Below are positions 1 through 10,600 of a stretch of DNA of 64,000 bases, piece after piece; positions within the stretch are counted from its first letter, which is position 1; each line of letters opens with the position of its first letter. A model generated the notes under the pieces. The model was not told the origin of the DNA. It was given only the letters and a program-made list of their open reading frames with translations, and searched no databases. The stretch is from an uncultured Bacteroidales bacterium (GTDB taxonomy: Bacteria; Bacteroidota; Bacteroidia; Bacteroidales; Paludibacteraceae). Made by a program: the position numbers and the translations under genes. The stretch spans positions 1-64,000 of the forward strand of contig CAMHKW010000008.1 of assembly GCA_946185835.1 (NCBI GenBank). The letters run 5' to 3'.

Positions 1-12
1 TGTTGATAGCAC

Positions 13-120
13 CGCCGGTTAATAACCGGCGAAAATTGACGTTGCCCTTCTTGCCGCCGGTTATAAACCGGCGTACCCGGCATCGACGTTCATTTGTCGG
101 TTACAAACCGGCGTACCCGC
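13..120. repeat. Palindromic intergenic repeat (CGCCGGTT...AACCGGCG family), three copies
   Basis: Three imperfect palindromes lie at about 13-31, 55-73 and 96-113. Each has arms CGCCGGTT and AACCGGCG (the third has a changed left arm) around a 3-nt centre, and the last two are followed by GTACCCG. Related copies occur near 25070-25090, 35282-35301, 46233-46251 and 59413-59440, always outside genes. They could form hairpins in RNA. Nothing in the window encodes a matching transposase. Confidence 0.75.
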
Positions 121-182
121 CTTGAATTTGGTGCAAGTGAAGTAGATTGAAAAGTCCTTTTTTCAAAGAATGAGGATATTAT

Positions 183-213
183 TTTGTGTAATGAGTATAT
201 TTTTGTACCTTTG
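183..213 (+). promoter_or_regulatory. Bacteroidetes-type promoter for the DUF4298 gene
   Basis: A TTTG (183-186) and a TACCTTTG (206-213) are separated by 19 nt, matching the Bacteroidetes sigma factor consensus TTTG-N19/21-TAnnTTTG. Transcription would begin near 220. This rules out an upstream ATG-less extension of the reading frame and supports the start at 298. Confidence 0.7.
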
Positions 214-297
214 CGCAGAATAATAATCCTCTCTTTTTTACGCTGTAATATTATTTATCCGCAGGCGGGACACCTGCGTCCCAAATATATTGATATT

Positions 298-648
298 ATG
301 CAACCCTTTGACATTAACCGAATAAAGCGGATGAACGAGTTGTATGACTCTGTTCTTTTCGAGCTTGAGCAGCAGCCTGAAGAAGGTGCTGATAGCAAAC
401 GACTTGAAGCCTTTGTTGAACATCTGCACTCGAAGGTGCTGATGCTTGAGAGTTACTATACCTCAGGCGATTGGCTTGCCGACTTCGAAGCCGATGAGGC
501 AGGACTGCTACCTAAAGACCTAAAGCGCGGAGTGTTGTCGGAAGACGGACTGCACGACCTGCTCGACGCGTTCAAAGAGTTCGAACAGCAATGGGAGAAT
601 CCACAACCCATAGAAGAGGTATACGGACCACCCGAGTGGTTTCGGTAG
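298..648 (+). CDS. DUF4298 family protein
   Basis: A small acidic soluble protein of 116 residues with no signal peptide or membrane segment. The central SSGDW-like core (here TSGDWLADFEADEAG) followed by LLPKDLKRGVLSEDG is what I recall as the signature of the DUF4298 family, whose function is unknown. The first third is predicted helical and may form a coiled coil. I chose the ATG at 298 because the frame extends upstream to 184 only through the promoter at 183-213, and because family members begin shortly before this helix. It appears to be a single-gene unit followed by a tandem repeat block. Confidence 0.8.
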   Translation: MQPFDINRIKRMNELYDSVLFELEQQPEEGADSKRLEAFVEHLHSKVLMLESYYTSGDWLADFEADEAGLLPKDLKRGVLSEDGLHDLLDAFKEFEQQWENPQPIEEVYGPPEWFR

Positions 649-652
649 GAGA

Positions 653-775
653 TACATCTAACAGGCGCAGACTATCTAACATCTGACAGGCGCAGTTGGT
701 CTAACATCTAACAGGCGCAGACTATCTAACATCTAACAGGCGCAGACGGTCTAACATCTGACAGGCGTAGTCGGT
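653..775. repeat. Tandem repeat of a ctaacatctgacaggcgcag-type unit
   Basis: About five degenerate copies of a roughly 20-25 nt unit (aacatctaacaggcgcag with variants) fill the space after the DUF4298 gene. The unit resembles the reverse complement of the gttagaccgcttcgctg family found at 12965-13073 and 15760-15876. Nothing else is seen between here and the promoter at 780. Confidence 0.75.
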
Positions 776-779
776 ATAT

Positions 780-810
780 TTTGTCATTTCAAAAAAATAT
801 TGTAATTTTG
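780..810 (+). promoter_or_regulatory. Promoter of the efflux/envelope cluster
   Basis: TTTG at 780-783 and TAATTTTG at 803-810 with a 19-nt spacer fit the Bacteroidetes promoter consensus. The predicted start near 817 leaves a leader of about 230 nt before the adaptor gene. The leader includes three 15-nt tandem units at 861-905. Confidence 0.7.
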
Positions 811-860
811 CACGGGGTTATGTATGGGAGATGACGAAAACGAACGCTGAATATTATGAT

Positions 861-905
861 GTATATGCAAATAAGGTATACGCAAATAAGGTATATGCAA
901 ATAAT
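861..905. repeat. 15-bp tandem repeat, three units, in a 5' leader
   Basis: Units gtatatgcaaataag, gtatacgcaaataag and gtatatgcaaataat lie head to tail in the untranslated leader of the efflux cluster. They could be a binding site or a simple slippage product. No function can be assigned from sequence. Confidence 0.7.
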
Positions 906-1049
906 GTACTCTGTGCTAAGTCTGACCGTCTCAGGAGAACGTGAAGTCTTGTGGTAATACTTCGAAGATAAGTGACATGTGCTGTGTGCACGTGTCGCTT
1001 GTTTGTATTTGTTTTGACAATGAATTACTAAACAGCAATAAGAAATAAT

Positions 1050-2153
1050 ATGAATGTACAATCCTTTGTAAAGTTCCTATTTGTAGGATATGTGTGCGGC
1101 TTGGTCTTGATGATGACCGGTTGTGTCAAGTACCCCGATGAGCAGCACACCAGTTATGAAACTCTTACTCTTGCCCGTGAGACGGTTACCGCTCCGATTA
1201 AGTGGAGTGCCGCTATTCGTGGCGCCGGTGATGTGTCTATCGTAGCACGCAGCACAGGCACGCTCAATGAGATAAGAGTGAAAGACGGTCAGCGTGTGAC
1301 CGCAGGTACCGTGCTCTTTGTTCTCGACAGCCGTAGTGCTGCTAATAGTCTTGAGCATGCTAAAGCCGACTTGCAAACCGCTATAGCCAATCGTGAAAAT
1401 GCACGGTTGGAAGCCGAGAGCAACAAAGAGCTTGCCCAGCAAGGAATCATTAGCGATTATCTGTTACATAAGAGTCAGAATACGTTGCTGTCGGCTGAGG
1501 CTCAGGTTGCTCAGGCACAAGCTGCGGTGAGAGATGCTCAACTCAGACTCGACTTCTGCACAATAAAAAGTCCGGTTGACGGGTTGGTTGGAGATATACC
1601 CATGCACGTTGGCGATGTGATAGCCGAAGGTACGATGCTCACGCGTGTGGCAGGTGTAAGTAAGATGAACGCTACGTTCTCGCTTACCGAAAGCCAAGTG
1701 CATGCTGTGGTCAACGAATTAGGTTCTTTGGACGAGGTGCTCAAGATAGCTCCGCCGCTGACTTTCCGTTTTAAGGATGGCAGCGAGTACTCGGAGAAAG
1801 GGCGTATCACCAGCTTCTCGGGTTTAGTAGACCAGCGCACAGGCTCTATCACTTGTACTGTCACATTCCCCAATCCGAAGGGAGAACTCTTCTCCGGCAT
1901 GCAAGGAACGGTGGTGATGCCTGTTGAATGGACTGATGTGATGCTCGTGCCACTCACCTCTATCGTGCGTATTCAGGATAAGGTGCTGGTATATAAGGTC
2001 GGAGCCGACAGCTTGGCTACCGGTGCTATTGTCGAGATAGAAGAACTCGGTGACGGCGAACGTGCCGTTATCCTCTCCGGGGCACAAGTGGGAGAAACGA
2101 TAGTGGCAAAAGGTGCTGCCAACGTTCACGAAAACGACCGCGTGATTTGGTAG
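1050..2153 (+). CDS. RND efflux periplasmic adaptor (HlyD/AcrA family lipoprotein)
   Basis: Membrane fusion protein that would link an inner-membrane RND pump to an outer-membrane channel in the periplasm. The 367-residue product starts with a lipoprotein signal peptide ending in a MTGC lipobox (Cys25). It then has a biotinyl/lipoyl-like half (around IRVKDGQRV), an alanine- and glutamine-rich helical hairpin (about residues 100-170), the second lipoyl half (IKSPVDGLVGD) and beta-barrel and membrane-proximal domains. The length is normal for the family. It is 60 nt upstream of the fused RND-channel gene, so the two very likely form one pump. Substrate cannot be told from sequence, though the partner is of the hydrophobe/amphiphile type. 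Confidence 0.93.
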   Translation: MNVQSFVKFLFVGYVCGLVLMMTGCVKYPDEQHTSYETLTLARETVTAPIKWSAAIRGAGDVSIVARSTGTLNEIRVKDGQRVTAGTVLFVLDSRSAANSLEHAKADLQTAIANRENARLEAESNKELAQQGIISDYLLHKSQNTLLSAEAQVAQAQAAVRDAQLRLDFCTIKSPVDGLVGDIPMHVGDVIAEGTMLTRVAGVSKMNATFSLTESQVHAVVNELGSLDEVLKIAPPLTFRFKDGSEYSEKGRITSFSGLVDQRTGSITCTVTFPNPKGELFSGMQGTVVMPVEWTDVMLVPLTSIVRIQDKVLVYKVGADSLATGAIVEIEELGDGERAVILSGAQVGETIVAKGAANVHENDRVIW

Positions 2154-2213
2154 AAGTCAGACCACTTCACTGTTAGAAGTAAGAAATTAGAAATATAGAA
2201 GTACTTAGTCAAA

Positions 2214-5200
2214 ATGAGTAAAGGAAATATATTTGTAGACAGGAAGGTGATGGCAGTGTGTATCTCGCTGCTTATTGCCTTGGTTGGCTTTATATGCCTC
2301 AATACTCTGCCTATCGAGCAGTATCCTGATATAGCTCCGCCTACTGTGATGATTACCACCTCGTATAGCGGTGCCGATGCCAACACGGTGATGAAGTCGG
2401 TGGTGATGCCTATCGAGGAGGCTGTCAATGGTGTGGAGAATATGGCATATATGACCTCCGAAGCCTCTGCCACTGGTGAGGTGAGTATCAATGTCTTCTT
2501 CAAGCAAGGCACCGACCCCAACATGGCTGCTGTCAACGTGCAGAACCGCGTCTCAGCAGCATTGGGACTGTTGCCCCAAGAGGTGACGCGCGTGGGCGTG
2601 AAGGTGGAGAAACGGCAGAATAACATCTTGCAGATCACAGCCCTCGTAAGTCGTGATGGCAAGTTCGATAACGATTTCATAGCCAACTATATCGACATCA
2701 ATGTCAAGCCTCGTCTGTTGCGTGTTACGGGTGTGGGAGCTGTGCAGAACTTAGGTAACACCTATTCGCTACGAATCTGGATGAAGCCCGACGTGATGGC
2801 TCGATATGGTATCGACCCTCAGGATGTCTTCGCTGCTATAGGCAATCAGAACATGGTAGCTGCCACCGGTTCTCTTGGTGAGCAGAGCGGCAACACCTAC
2901 CAATATAACCTCGAGTACAAAGGTCGTCTGCAGTCGATAGAGGAGTTCGAAGACATTGTGTTGCGAACCTCCAACGGCAATGTGCTTCACCTGAGGGATG
3001 TGGCAGACGTAGAGCTTGGAGCACTCAGCTATAGCTTCTCGTCGCGTGTTGATGGTCAACCCGGCGTGGCTTTTATCATCAACCAAGCCCCGGGTGCTAA
3101 TGCCACCGAGGTCAACGCTGCTATTGGCGAGATTTACAGCGATCTCAAGAAGTCGATGCCTGCCGGGCTGGAATTTACCACATTGCAGACCTCCGATGAC
3201 TTCCTCTTTGCCGCTATACACAATGTGGTGGAGACGCTGATTATAGCCATCATCCTCGTCATCCTTGTGGTTTATTTCTTCCTTCAGAATTTCAAGGCGA
3301 CTCTTATCCCGTCGATTTCTATCATAGTATCGCTATTAGGTACTTTTGCTGTGGTTAAGGTGGCCGGCTTCTCGCTCAATATCTTAACCCTGTTTGCGTT
3401 AGTGCTTGCCATAGGAACTGTCGTTGACGATGCCATTGTGGTTGTTGAGGCGGTGATGGCGAAGATGGAGTCGGGCTACAAATCGGCTTATAAAGCCACC
3501 AAAGACGCCATGAGCGAAGTGACGGTTGCGGTTATCAGCTGTACGCTTGTCTTCATGGCGGTGTTTATACCTGTGACTTTCATGCCAGGCACCAGCGGCA
3601 CTTTCTTCACGCAGTTTGGTATCACCATTGCCAGCTCTGTTGGTCTGAGTTGTATCTCGGCGCTGACTCTCTGTCCGGCACTGACAGCTTTGCTGTTCAG
3701 ACCCAAAAACGAACAGAAAGAAGAACGCAAAGGTCTCAACTACTATGTTAAGACAGCTTACGAGACAGGCTATAATGCCATACTGGGCAAATATAAAAAC
3801 GGAGTGTCACGATTCTTGCAGAAACCGAATAGGGCATGGTTGTGGCTGATAGCGGCTGTCGTACTCATGGTGTTTGCGATGCGCGGTCTGCCCTCGGGCC
3901 TTGTGCCCCAAGAAGACCAAGGCGTTATCTTGGTTGACGTTACAGCACCTGCCGGCTCTCCACTTGTCGAGACCGACAAGATAATGGCTCAGGTAGAAGA
4001 ACATGTGCTCAGGTTAGAAGAGGTAGAGAGTTATGCCAAGATCTCCGGCTTCGGCCTGTTGTCGGGTACGGGCGTGAGCTATGGTACACTCGTCATACGT
4101 CTTAAACCATGGGAACAACGCAAAGGTTATGAACATTATATTGATTATGTAATGGGCAAACTTTATCTCTCATGTGAAGACATCAAAGATGCTCAGATTA
4201 TTCCTTTCCAGATGCCTCAGATTCCTGGTTACGGTAACAGCGACGGTATCGACCTGCAGATGGAAGACCTGCAAGGCGGTGACATGTCGCAGTTCAACAC
4301 CGTGGTCAACGATTTCCTTGCCGAGTTGCAGAAGCGTGAGGAGGTGCAGTTGGCGATGTCGCTCTATTCCGAGTCGTTCCCGAAATATAAAGTCGACGTC
4401 AATGCTACTCAGTGCGACCGTGCCGGTATCTCACCCGACGTGGTGCTGAATACCCTCGGTGCATACTGTGGTAGTGCATATATCAGCAACTTCAATCAGT
4501 ATGGTAAAGTCTACCGTGTGATGGCAGGAGCCGCACCTGAGTACCGTCTCGACCCAAACTCGCTTAATAACATCTTCGTGCGTGTCGGCGACCAGATGGC
4601 TCCGATAGCGCAGTTCGTCACCCTCACGCCTTCCGTGGGATCGGCTACCCAAAAGCGTTTTAACCTTTATCAGTCGATAGCTTGCTCTGTCAAACCCAAT
4701 AGCGGCTATAGCGATAGTGACGTACAGCGCGTCATCGCTGAGGTAGCAAAAGACCATCTGCCTGCCGGATACGGATACGAGTACGGAGGTATGAGCCGTG
4801 AGTTAGAGGCAAACAGCAAGTCGAATCTCACTCTGCTTATTTATCTGGTCTGCATACTGCTTATTTACATGATTCTGGCTTCGCTCTACGAGTCGTTCTT
4901 TATTCCGTTCGCAGTCCTCTTGTCGGTACCGTTCGGTCTGATGGGTTCGTTTGCCTTCTCATGGCTTTGCGGGCAACAGAATAACATATACTTGCAGACA
5001 GGTGTGATAATGCTTATCGGTCTGCTTGCCAAAACCGCTATCCTCATCACCGAGTTCGCGGTTGAGAAGCGTAAACAAGGTATGCCTATCCTTGAGGCTG
5101 CCTTGAAGGCATGCGAAGATCGACTCAGACCTATCTTGATGACCGTCATCACGATGATAGCAGGTATGATACCGCTTATCATCGAAGGCGGTGCCGGTGC

Positions 5201-6752
5201 CAATGGCAACCGCGCGCTGGCTATTGGCGTCACAGGCGGTATGGCAGTCGGCACTCTCGCTCTCGTGTTCGTGGTGCCTGCCTTCTATATCATCTTCCAG
5301 AAGCTGCACGAGCGTTTCCAAGGTGGCGAATCCGAAGCCGAGGCTGCTGTGCAGCCGGCGGAGTCGGAACCGCAACCCTCAGGCAAGAAGCCTGTGGCAG
5401 GGGTGATAGCTATAGCAGTGGTCGTAGGTTCGCTCTCGCTCTCGTCGTGCTCCATTTTTAAGCAATACCAACCCGCCGTGCAGCCGCAGCAAGACTCGGT
5501 GGTTACGGCGGTGAGCGAGGCTGATTGGAAGTCGTATATCGAAGACCCCGTGTTGCAAGGATATATAGAGAAAGCTCTGAACAGCAATGTCGACTACCGC
5601 TCTCGTCAGTTAGCTGTGCAGACAGCCGATGCCCGCCTTCGTGCTGCTAAACTCGGCTTTGTGCCAACACTCGCTCTTAGTCCGGCAAGTGTCGGGGTGT
5701 CGGGTACCGTCACTCCTGGTAGTGGTGCTTCCGGTGCTGTGCTGAGCTATCAGGTGCCCATTTCGCTCAACTGGGGTGGGGAAGGATTCGGAACCCTCAC
5801 CAACCGTAAGCGTCAGGCTGACGTGCTCCGAGCACAAGCCGAGGATAACCTCGCGGTGGCGCATGCCAACCTCGTGGCTACCATGGCAAGAGCTTATACT
5901 CAGCTCCAACTGCTCGACTACCAAGCACTCATACTCGACAGCACCGAGCTTATCTGGCAGCGCGTGCTTCAGGTGCAGCGCGTCTTAGTGAAGAACGGGC
6001 AAGCCTACTCGCCATCGGTCGGGCAGATGGAAGCCTCACTGATCAACGTGCAGATACAACGTCGGCAGCTGTTGGAACAGATCAACTCATTAGAGCTCAG
6101 TATGTGTATGCTGATGAACGAAGAACCTCATACCATAGCACGCTCGCCATGGCAGAGTTATGCCTTCGACGAATGGACTCTCGAGCCGGTGCCGGCTGCT
6201 CAGTTGAGCAACCGCGCCGACGTGCGCGCGGCAGAACGCAACGTGGCTGTGGCTTTCTATCAGACTAACATGGCGAAAGCTGCCTTCTGTCCTGCTCTGT
6301 CGCTGTCCGGACTCATCGGATGGACCAATAACGGGGGCGTGGTTGCCAACCCGGGACAACTGCTCATGAATGCCGTACTCGGGTTAGCACAGCCTATCTT
6401 CGCAGGCGGCAAACTGAAAGCCAACCTCACCGTGGCTAAGATAGAACAAGAGGAGGCTGCCAATCGCTATGTCGAGACCATGCTCCGTGCCGGTAGCGAG
6501 GTCAACGATGCTATGTTCCGCTGCCGCAATGCACAAGAGCAAGACGCACTCTATCAGCGACTGCTCACGACACAACGAGAAGCTTACAACGGGACATGCG
6601 AACTCATGCAAAAGGGCAAGGCCACTTATCTCGAAGTGCTTACTGCACAAGACGCTTATCTGAAAGCTCAACTTGCAGACGTCACCAACCGCTATAACGG
6701 ACTAATCAGCCTCATCGACCTCTATATCGCTCTCGGAGGAGGAACGAAATGA
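2214..6752 (+). CDS. RND multidrug efflux pump fused to a TolC/OprM-type outer-membrane factor
   Basis: A 1512-residue protein combining two normally separate components. Residues 1-1038 are a complete AcrB-type (HAE1) permease: a first TM near residues 10-30, the proton-relay Asp pair D405-D406 in VVDDAIVVVE, and Lys940 in the LLAKTAILI helix. After an acidic Ala/Pro/Glu linker (about 1039-1056) comes a lipoprotein signal sequence: GKK, a hydrophobic stretch, and a LSSC lipobox with Cys1079. Residues 1079-1512 are a full-length outer-membrane factor with the usual two OEP repeats. The RND C-terminus is cytoplasmic, so the embedded signal could insert as a 13th TM and be cut by signal peptidase II, releasing a separate lipidated channel. 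No stop codon or frameshift is visible at the junction. Confidence 0.93.
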   Translation: MSKGNIFVDRKVMAVCISLLIALVGFICLNTLPIEQYPDIAPPTVMITTSYSGADANTVMKSVVMPIEEAVNGVENMAYMTSEASATGEVSINVFFKQGTDPNMAAVNVQNRVSAALGLLPQEVTRVGVKVEKRQNNILQITALVSRDGKFDNDFIANYIDINVKPRLLRVTGVGAVQNLGNTYSLRIWMKPDVMARYGIDPQDVFAAIGNQNMVAATGSLGEQSGNTYQYNLEYKGRLQSIEEFEDIVLRTSNGNVLHLRDVADVELGALSYSFSSRVDGQPGVAFIINQAPGANATEVNAAIGEIYSDLKKSMPAGLEFTTLQTSDDFLFAAIHNVVETLIIAIILVILVVYFFLQNFKATLIPSISIIVSLLGTFAVVKVAGFSLNILTLFALVLAIGTVVDDAIVVVEAVMAKMESGYKSAYKATKDAMSEVTVAVISCTLVFMAVFIPVTFMPGTSGTFFTQFGITIASSVGLSCISALTLCPALTALLFRPKNEQKEERKGLNYYVKTAYETGYNAILGKYKNGVSRFLQKPNRAWLWLIAAVVLMVFAMRGLPSGLVPQEDQGVILVDVTAPAGSPLVETDKIMAQVEEHVLRLEEVESYAKISGFGLLSGTGVSYGTLVIRLKPWEQRKGYEHYIDYVMGKLYLSCEDIKDAQIIPFQMPQIPGYGNSDGIDLQMEDLQGGDMSQFNTVVNDFLAELQKREEVQLAMSLYSESFPKYKVDVNATQCDRAGISPDVVLNTLGAYCGSAYISNFNQYGKVYRVMAGAAPEYRLDPNSLNNIFVRVGDQMAPIAQFVTLTPSVGSATQKRFNLYQSIACSVKPNSGYSDSDVQRVIAEVAKDHLPAGYGYEYGGMSRELEANSKSNLTLLIYLVCILLIYMILASLYESFFIPFAVLLSVPFGLMGSFAFSWLCGQQNNIYLQTGVIMLIGLLAKTAILITEFAVEKRKQGMPILEAALKACEDRLRPILMTVITMIAGMIPLIIEGGAGANGNRALAIGVTGGMAVGTLALVFVVPAFYIIFQKLHERFQGGESEAEAAVQPAESEPQPSGKKPVAGVIAIAVVVGSLSLSSCSIFKQYQPAVQPQQDSVVTAVSEADWKSYIEDPVLQGYIEKALNSNVDYRSRQLAVQTADARLRAAKLGFVPTLALSPASVGVSGTVTPGSGASGAVLSYQVPISLNWGGEGFGTLTNRKRQADVLRAQAEDNLAVAHANLVATMARAYTQLQLLDYQALILDSTELIWQRVLQVQRVLVKNGQAYSPSVGQMEASLINVQIQRRQLLEQINSLELSMCMLMNEEPHTIARSPWQSYAFDEWTLEPVPAAQLSNRADVRAAERNVAVAFYQTNMAKAAFCPALSLSGLIGWTNNGGVVANPGQLLMNAVLGLAQPIFAGGKLKANLTVAKIEQEEAANRYVETMLRAGSEVNDAMFRCRNAQEQDALYQRLLTTQREAYNGTCELMQKGKATYLEVLTAQDAYLKAQLADVTNRYNGLISLIDLYIALGGGTK

Positions 6753-6792
6753 TGATATTTCTAATTTCTAATTTCTAATTTCTATTTCTAAA

Positions 6793-7635
6793 ATGAAACG
6801 ATTTTATTGGTTTATAGCATTTGCATTACTTAACGCCACTTCAATTTTGGCACAACAAGACGACCATATCATCGATGGTTTGACTTCTGTTGCCGCTATC
6901 GCCGGTGAGACCAAGACCGCTGATTCACCGCAAGTAAGCGCATCGGTCGATTCGCTGAAAAAAATAGAGATCCCTGTGTGGAAGCAGAAGCTCTATTATG
7001 GCTACAAATTCGACATCTATTACCATCAGGACTCGCGTTCAGCTACCAAAGAGAATGGTTATTCTATTTCACTCACCCCCGAAATAGGATGGCGTGTGAA
7101 AGAGAAATTCTATGTCGGACTTCGCTTCGGTGGTACTTATCAAGACACTTATGCATCGTATAGCTATGAGGCATTAGACGGTACCATCCAGACCGAAGGC
7201 TTGCGCATACAGCAAGGCAGTTGGGAAGTAACCCCCTACGTGCGCTATCGGCTGAAGACTCTTTTCAACGACAAGGTGGGTGTATGGCTCGAAGCACACC
7301 TCTATGCCGGCATGGATTTTCCGCGCGTTACCGACGGCATAGTGAAAGGTACCGACTACGAAGGACTCAGACATAACATCACCTATGGTGCGCAGGTGTC
7401 GCCTGTGATAACATATCAGTTCAACAAGAAGAGCACCTTCCAGATATTCTTCTCTATCCTAAGCATAGGATATAGCGGAACTACATTCTGCTATACCGAC
7501 CCGAATACAGGCAAAAACTACAACGAGTTTACCAACGATGTGATAATCTTCTCGGGTAAACTGCGCAACCTGATAGCGAATCAGTTCACGCCCGGATTAT
7601 ATGGTCTGAGGTTAGGTGTGCAAAAAAGTTTCTAA
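6793..7635 (+). CDS. Predicted outer-membrane beta-barrel protein
   Basis: A 280-residue protein with a clear signal peptide (hydrophobic core, then SILAQ before QDDH). The mature part is rich in alternating aromatic and polar residues, for example YYGYKFDIYYH, GWRVKEKFYVGLRFGG and TPYVRYRLK, and ends with aromatic Phe after GLRLGVQKS. All of this is typical of a small outer-membrane barrel. I do not recognise a family. Its stop codon directly abuts the ATG of the TamB-Omp85 fusion gene, so the two are translationally coupled. It could be a partner or client of that assembly protein. Confidence 0.7.
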   Translation: MKRFYWFIAFALLNATSILAQQDDHIIDGLTSVAAIAGETKTADSPQVSASVDSLKKIEIPVWKQKLYYGYKFDIYYHQDSRSATKENGYSISLTPEIGWRVKEKFYVGLRFGGTYQDTYASYSYEALDGTIQTEGLRIQQGSWEVTPYVRYRLKTLFNDKVGVWLEAHLYAGMDFPRVTDGIVKGTDYEGLRHNITYGAQVSPVITYQFNKKSTFQIFFSILSIGYSGTTFCYTDPNTGKNYNEFTNDVIIFSGKLRNLIANQFTPGLYGLRLGVQKSF

Positions 7636-10600
7636 ATGAAGTATAAGTCGCTGTTGTGGAAGGTCCCGCTCGCTTTGGCAGGCGTGGTGATGGGGTTAGC
7701 ATTGCTGTTGCTCGTAGCGGCTGCGGTAGTGTTGTATGTGCCTTCGGTGCGCACGGCAGTGTTGCACAAAGGCGTTGCTATAGCCAACGAGAAAACCGAC
7801 TTTGACATCGACTTAGGACGCATATACCTCTCGCCTTTCTATCACTCTCCCAAAGTCTTGTATAATGCCTACAAAGGTGTAGCAGACTTGCCCCTCAATG
7901 TCGAAATCGACAGTTTGTTTGTCGGACATCGCGGACAAGACACCTTGGCTTATGTGCATGCTCTTCGTCTGAAAGCTAAGATGCTCACTTCCGATGGCGC
8001 TACCGACATCTTATCCACGCCTATCGTTGTCGACTACTTGCATTTAGAGCAGACTACTTTCCATTCCGACAGTATGATAGCCGCTGTGGGTATTGATGCC
8101 GTGGTGGGTCGATTAGATGTGGCAAGCCCTAACCTGAATATCGCTAAAGGGCAGTTCCCGCTTTATGGTCTGAGCCTCGATGGTGCCGACGTAGGCATCG
8201 ACCTGCGCCCCACGCAGCCCGACACCACCGTCAAAGACACCACGCGCAAGCCGATGAGCTTCGACATACCCGATGGCAGCTTGAGCGACATACACTTCGC
8301 TCTCACTCCTACCGGACTCGATGTCAAGACACGGCAGCTCGCTGTCGACGCTCTGATAGATGTAGGCAACAACAGGTTTGATGTACACAAACTCGATATC
8401 GGCAATGCCTCGCTCGCAATAGGCAGTCTGTATCTGCCCTTCGACACCGTCTACGGCAATGCCTTGGTAGACCTTCGGCAGTCGCTCATCACCTCGCAAG
8501 GGTTACATGCGAGCTCCGATTCGTTGGGAGCGATAGCCGATGTCAAGGCTACCCGTCTCAACTTAGAGACGATGCATGTCGATGTTGTTGCCGATGCCGA
8601 TTTCCGCGGGAGCAAGGCGAGTGTGCGCGGCTTCTATGATATCGACGACGCAGCATACGACGCACAAGTCGACATCGAGCGTGTCGACCTCACTCCTTTC
8701 CTCAAAGACTCTACACCGGTAGTAGTGGCGGGCAAACTGAAAGCTAAAGGCAGGGGAATAGACCCACTCTCGTATGCAATGCAAAGCGAGGTGGCTCTGA
8801 ACCTTGACGATTGTGTGTATGGCGATATCGATGTATCCGGTATTGCTCTCGATGCCAAAGTGGCAGGCAAGACCGCCGATGGTACGTTGCATCTGCCGGT
8901 TAACCTCAAACGTGATGAATTGCGGGTGAAGGCACTCACTGACCATCAGTTCAGGGTGACGGACTTCTTGAAACCCGAGCAGATGGCGGTCGACTATCAT
9001 GCCAAGATGCGCCGAGTGCGAGCACATGTTGCAGGTGAAGACTTCAACGCCGAGACGTTGCAACTCAATTTTTTAACCGATAGCACCACCACGCTCGACC
9101 TCTCTACCGAAGGACTGAGTTTGGACCTCAAGAGTCCGATGCACGCCATGAGTCTTGTCAGCCGCCTTCAGCCTCTACTGAGCATGGTAGGCGACTCGTC
9201 GGTCATCAAGCCTATTACCACACTGCGTGACTTGACGCTGATAGATACGCTCCGGCATGCCATACCGCCCTTGCAAGCCAACATCAACCTTACCAAAGGC
9301 AGCCCCGTGCAGTTCCTTATCGAACGCGCAGGGCTTGACATCAACAAATTCGACTTGTCGCTTCTGTCCGACGAGCAAGAGACTCTGCTTGCTGCCGATG
9401 CCTCCATACCTGTCATCGAACACCCCGAAGACAGTACAGCCCTGCGGTTGCCTGCCGCCAAAGCAGCCATGACGGTGACGATGGCGGAGAGAAAGACAGA
9501 CGTCACGCTGAAGGCTGATAGCCGACTCACCGATGGCGCAATGACTATTCATAACCTCAATGCCGACGCCGACCTGTGTCTTGACTTAGAACGTGTCGAC
9601 AACGAAGTGAATGGCTCAGGATATCTCACCCTTAGCAATCTGCGATACGAGACTATGGACCTTGGCGACCGCAGTATGGATATCAAAATCACACCTTCAC
9701 AACGCTACCCACATTCCATACAAGCCGATGCGAGATTAGATGATGTCCCCCTCAAACTCTTAGATAACATTCTGCATCTGCCTGATATCGACCTGAAGGG
9801 AGCAGTCAGGGCACAAGCCGCTGTCGATGGTCTGCCATCGAAAGTCGACCTCTCAGCCCGTGTGTTGCCTCTTGCCGTATCAGCCGAATACAAGCCATAT
9901 CAGGTGCTGCTCTCTCTTGGCGAGACACCGATAGTGATGGAGCACAACCATCTGAACCTTAACGGGCTGCCTATCTATGGCGTTGATAGCACCTTCCTCG
10001 CTCTGACCGGTGGTCTGAACCTCGATAGTATGCGCTTGGATGTCGCACTCGAGGCTGATAGCTTCGCACCGGTCAAGTTAGTGAAAGGCGGACCGATACC
10101 GGTATATGGCGAGCTCGCCACCGATATCAGTGGTAAAGTAACCGGACCATTGGATAAGATAATGGCTGATGTCGATGTCACCATCTTACCCACCACCGAC
10201 ATCACCTATCCGATAGATAAGAAGAACCTCGCACAAGTAAAGCCGCACGGTACCGTCAATGTGAAATACGATGTAGCCGAAGGCGCACTCAACTTAGGGG
10301 GTAGGGTAAATGTCGACGATGGCGTCATACGCTATTCGCCTCGTATATACCCCGTGATGCCTTTCAGTGTCGACTCGGGTAGTCATGTCCTTTTCAACGG
10401 ACCATTAGGTCAGGCATTGGTTAATGTGTCGGCGTCGCAACACGTGAAAGCCGACGTCGAATCGGGTGGTGAGGAGACGCGACGGGTCGACTTCAACACC
10501 GGCGTCAGGGTAAACGGCGTAATCGACTCGTTAGGCCTCAATGCTATCGGTTTCTTCCTCGAAGCACCTCAAGAAGAGGCTGTCACACGCGAGCTAAGCT

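Noticed and set aside
184-297. Upstream extension of the DUF4298 reading frame to an ATG-like start at 184
   Set aside because: The extension overlaps a consensus promoter at 183-213 and encodes sequence unlike the family; the ATG at 298 fits.
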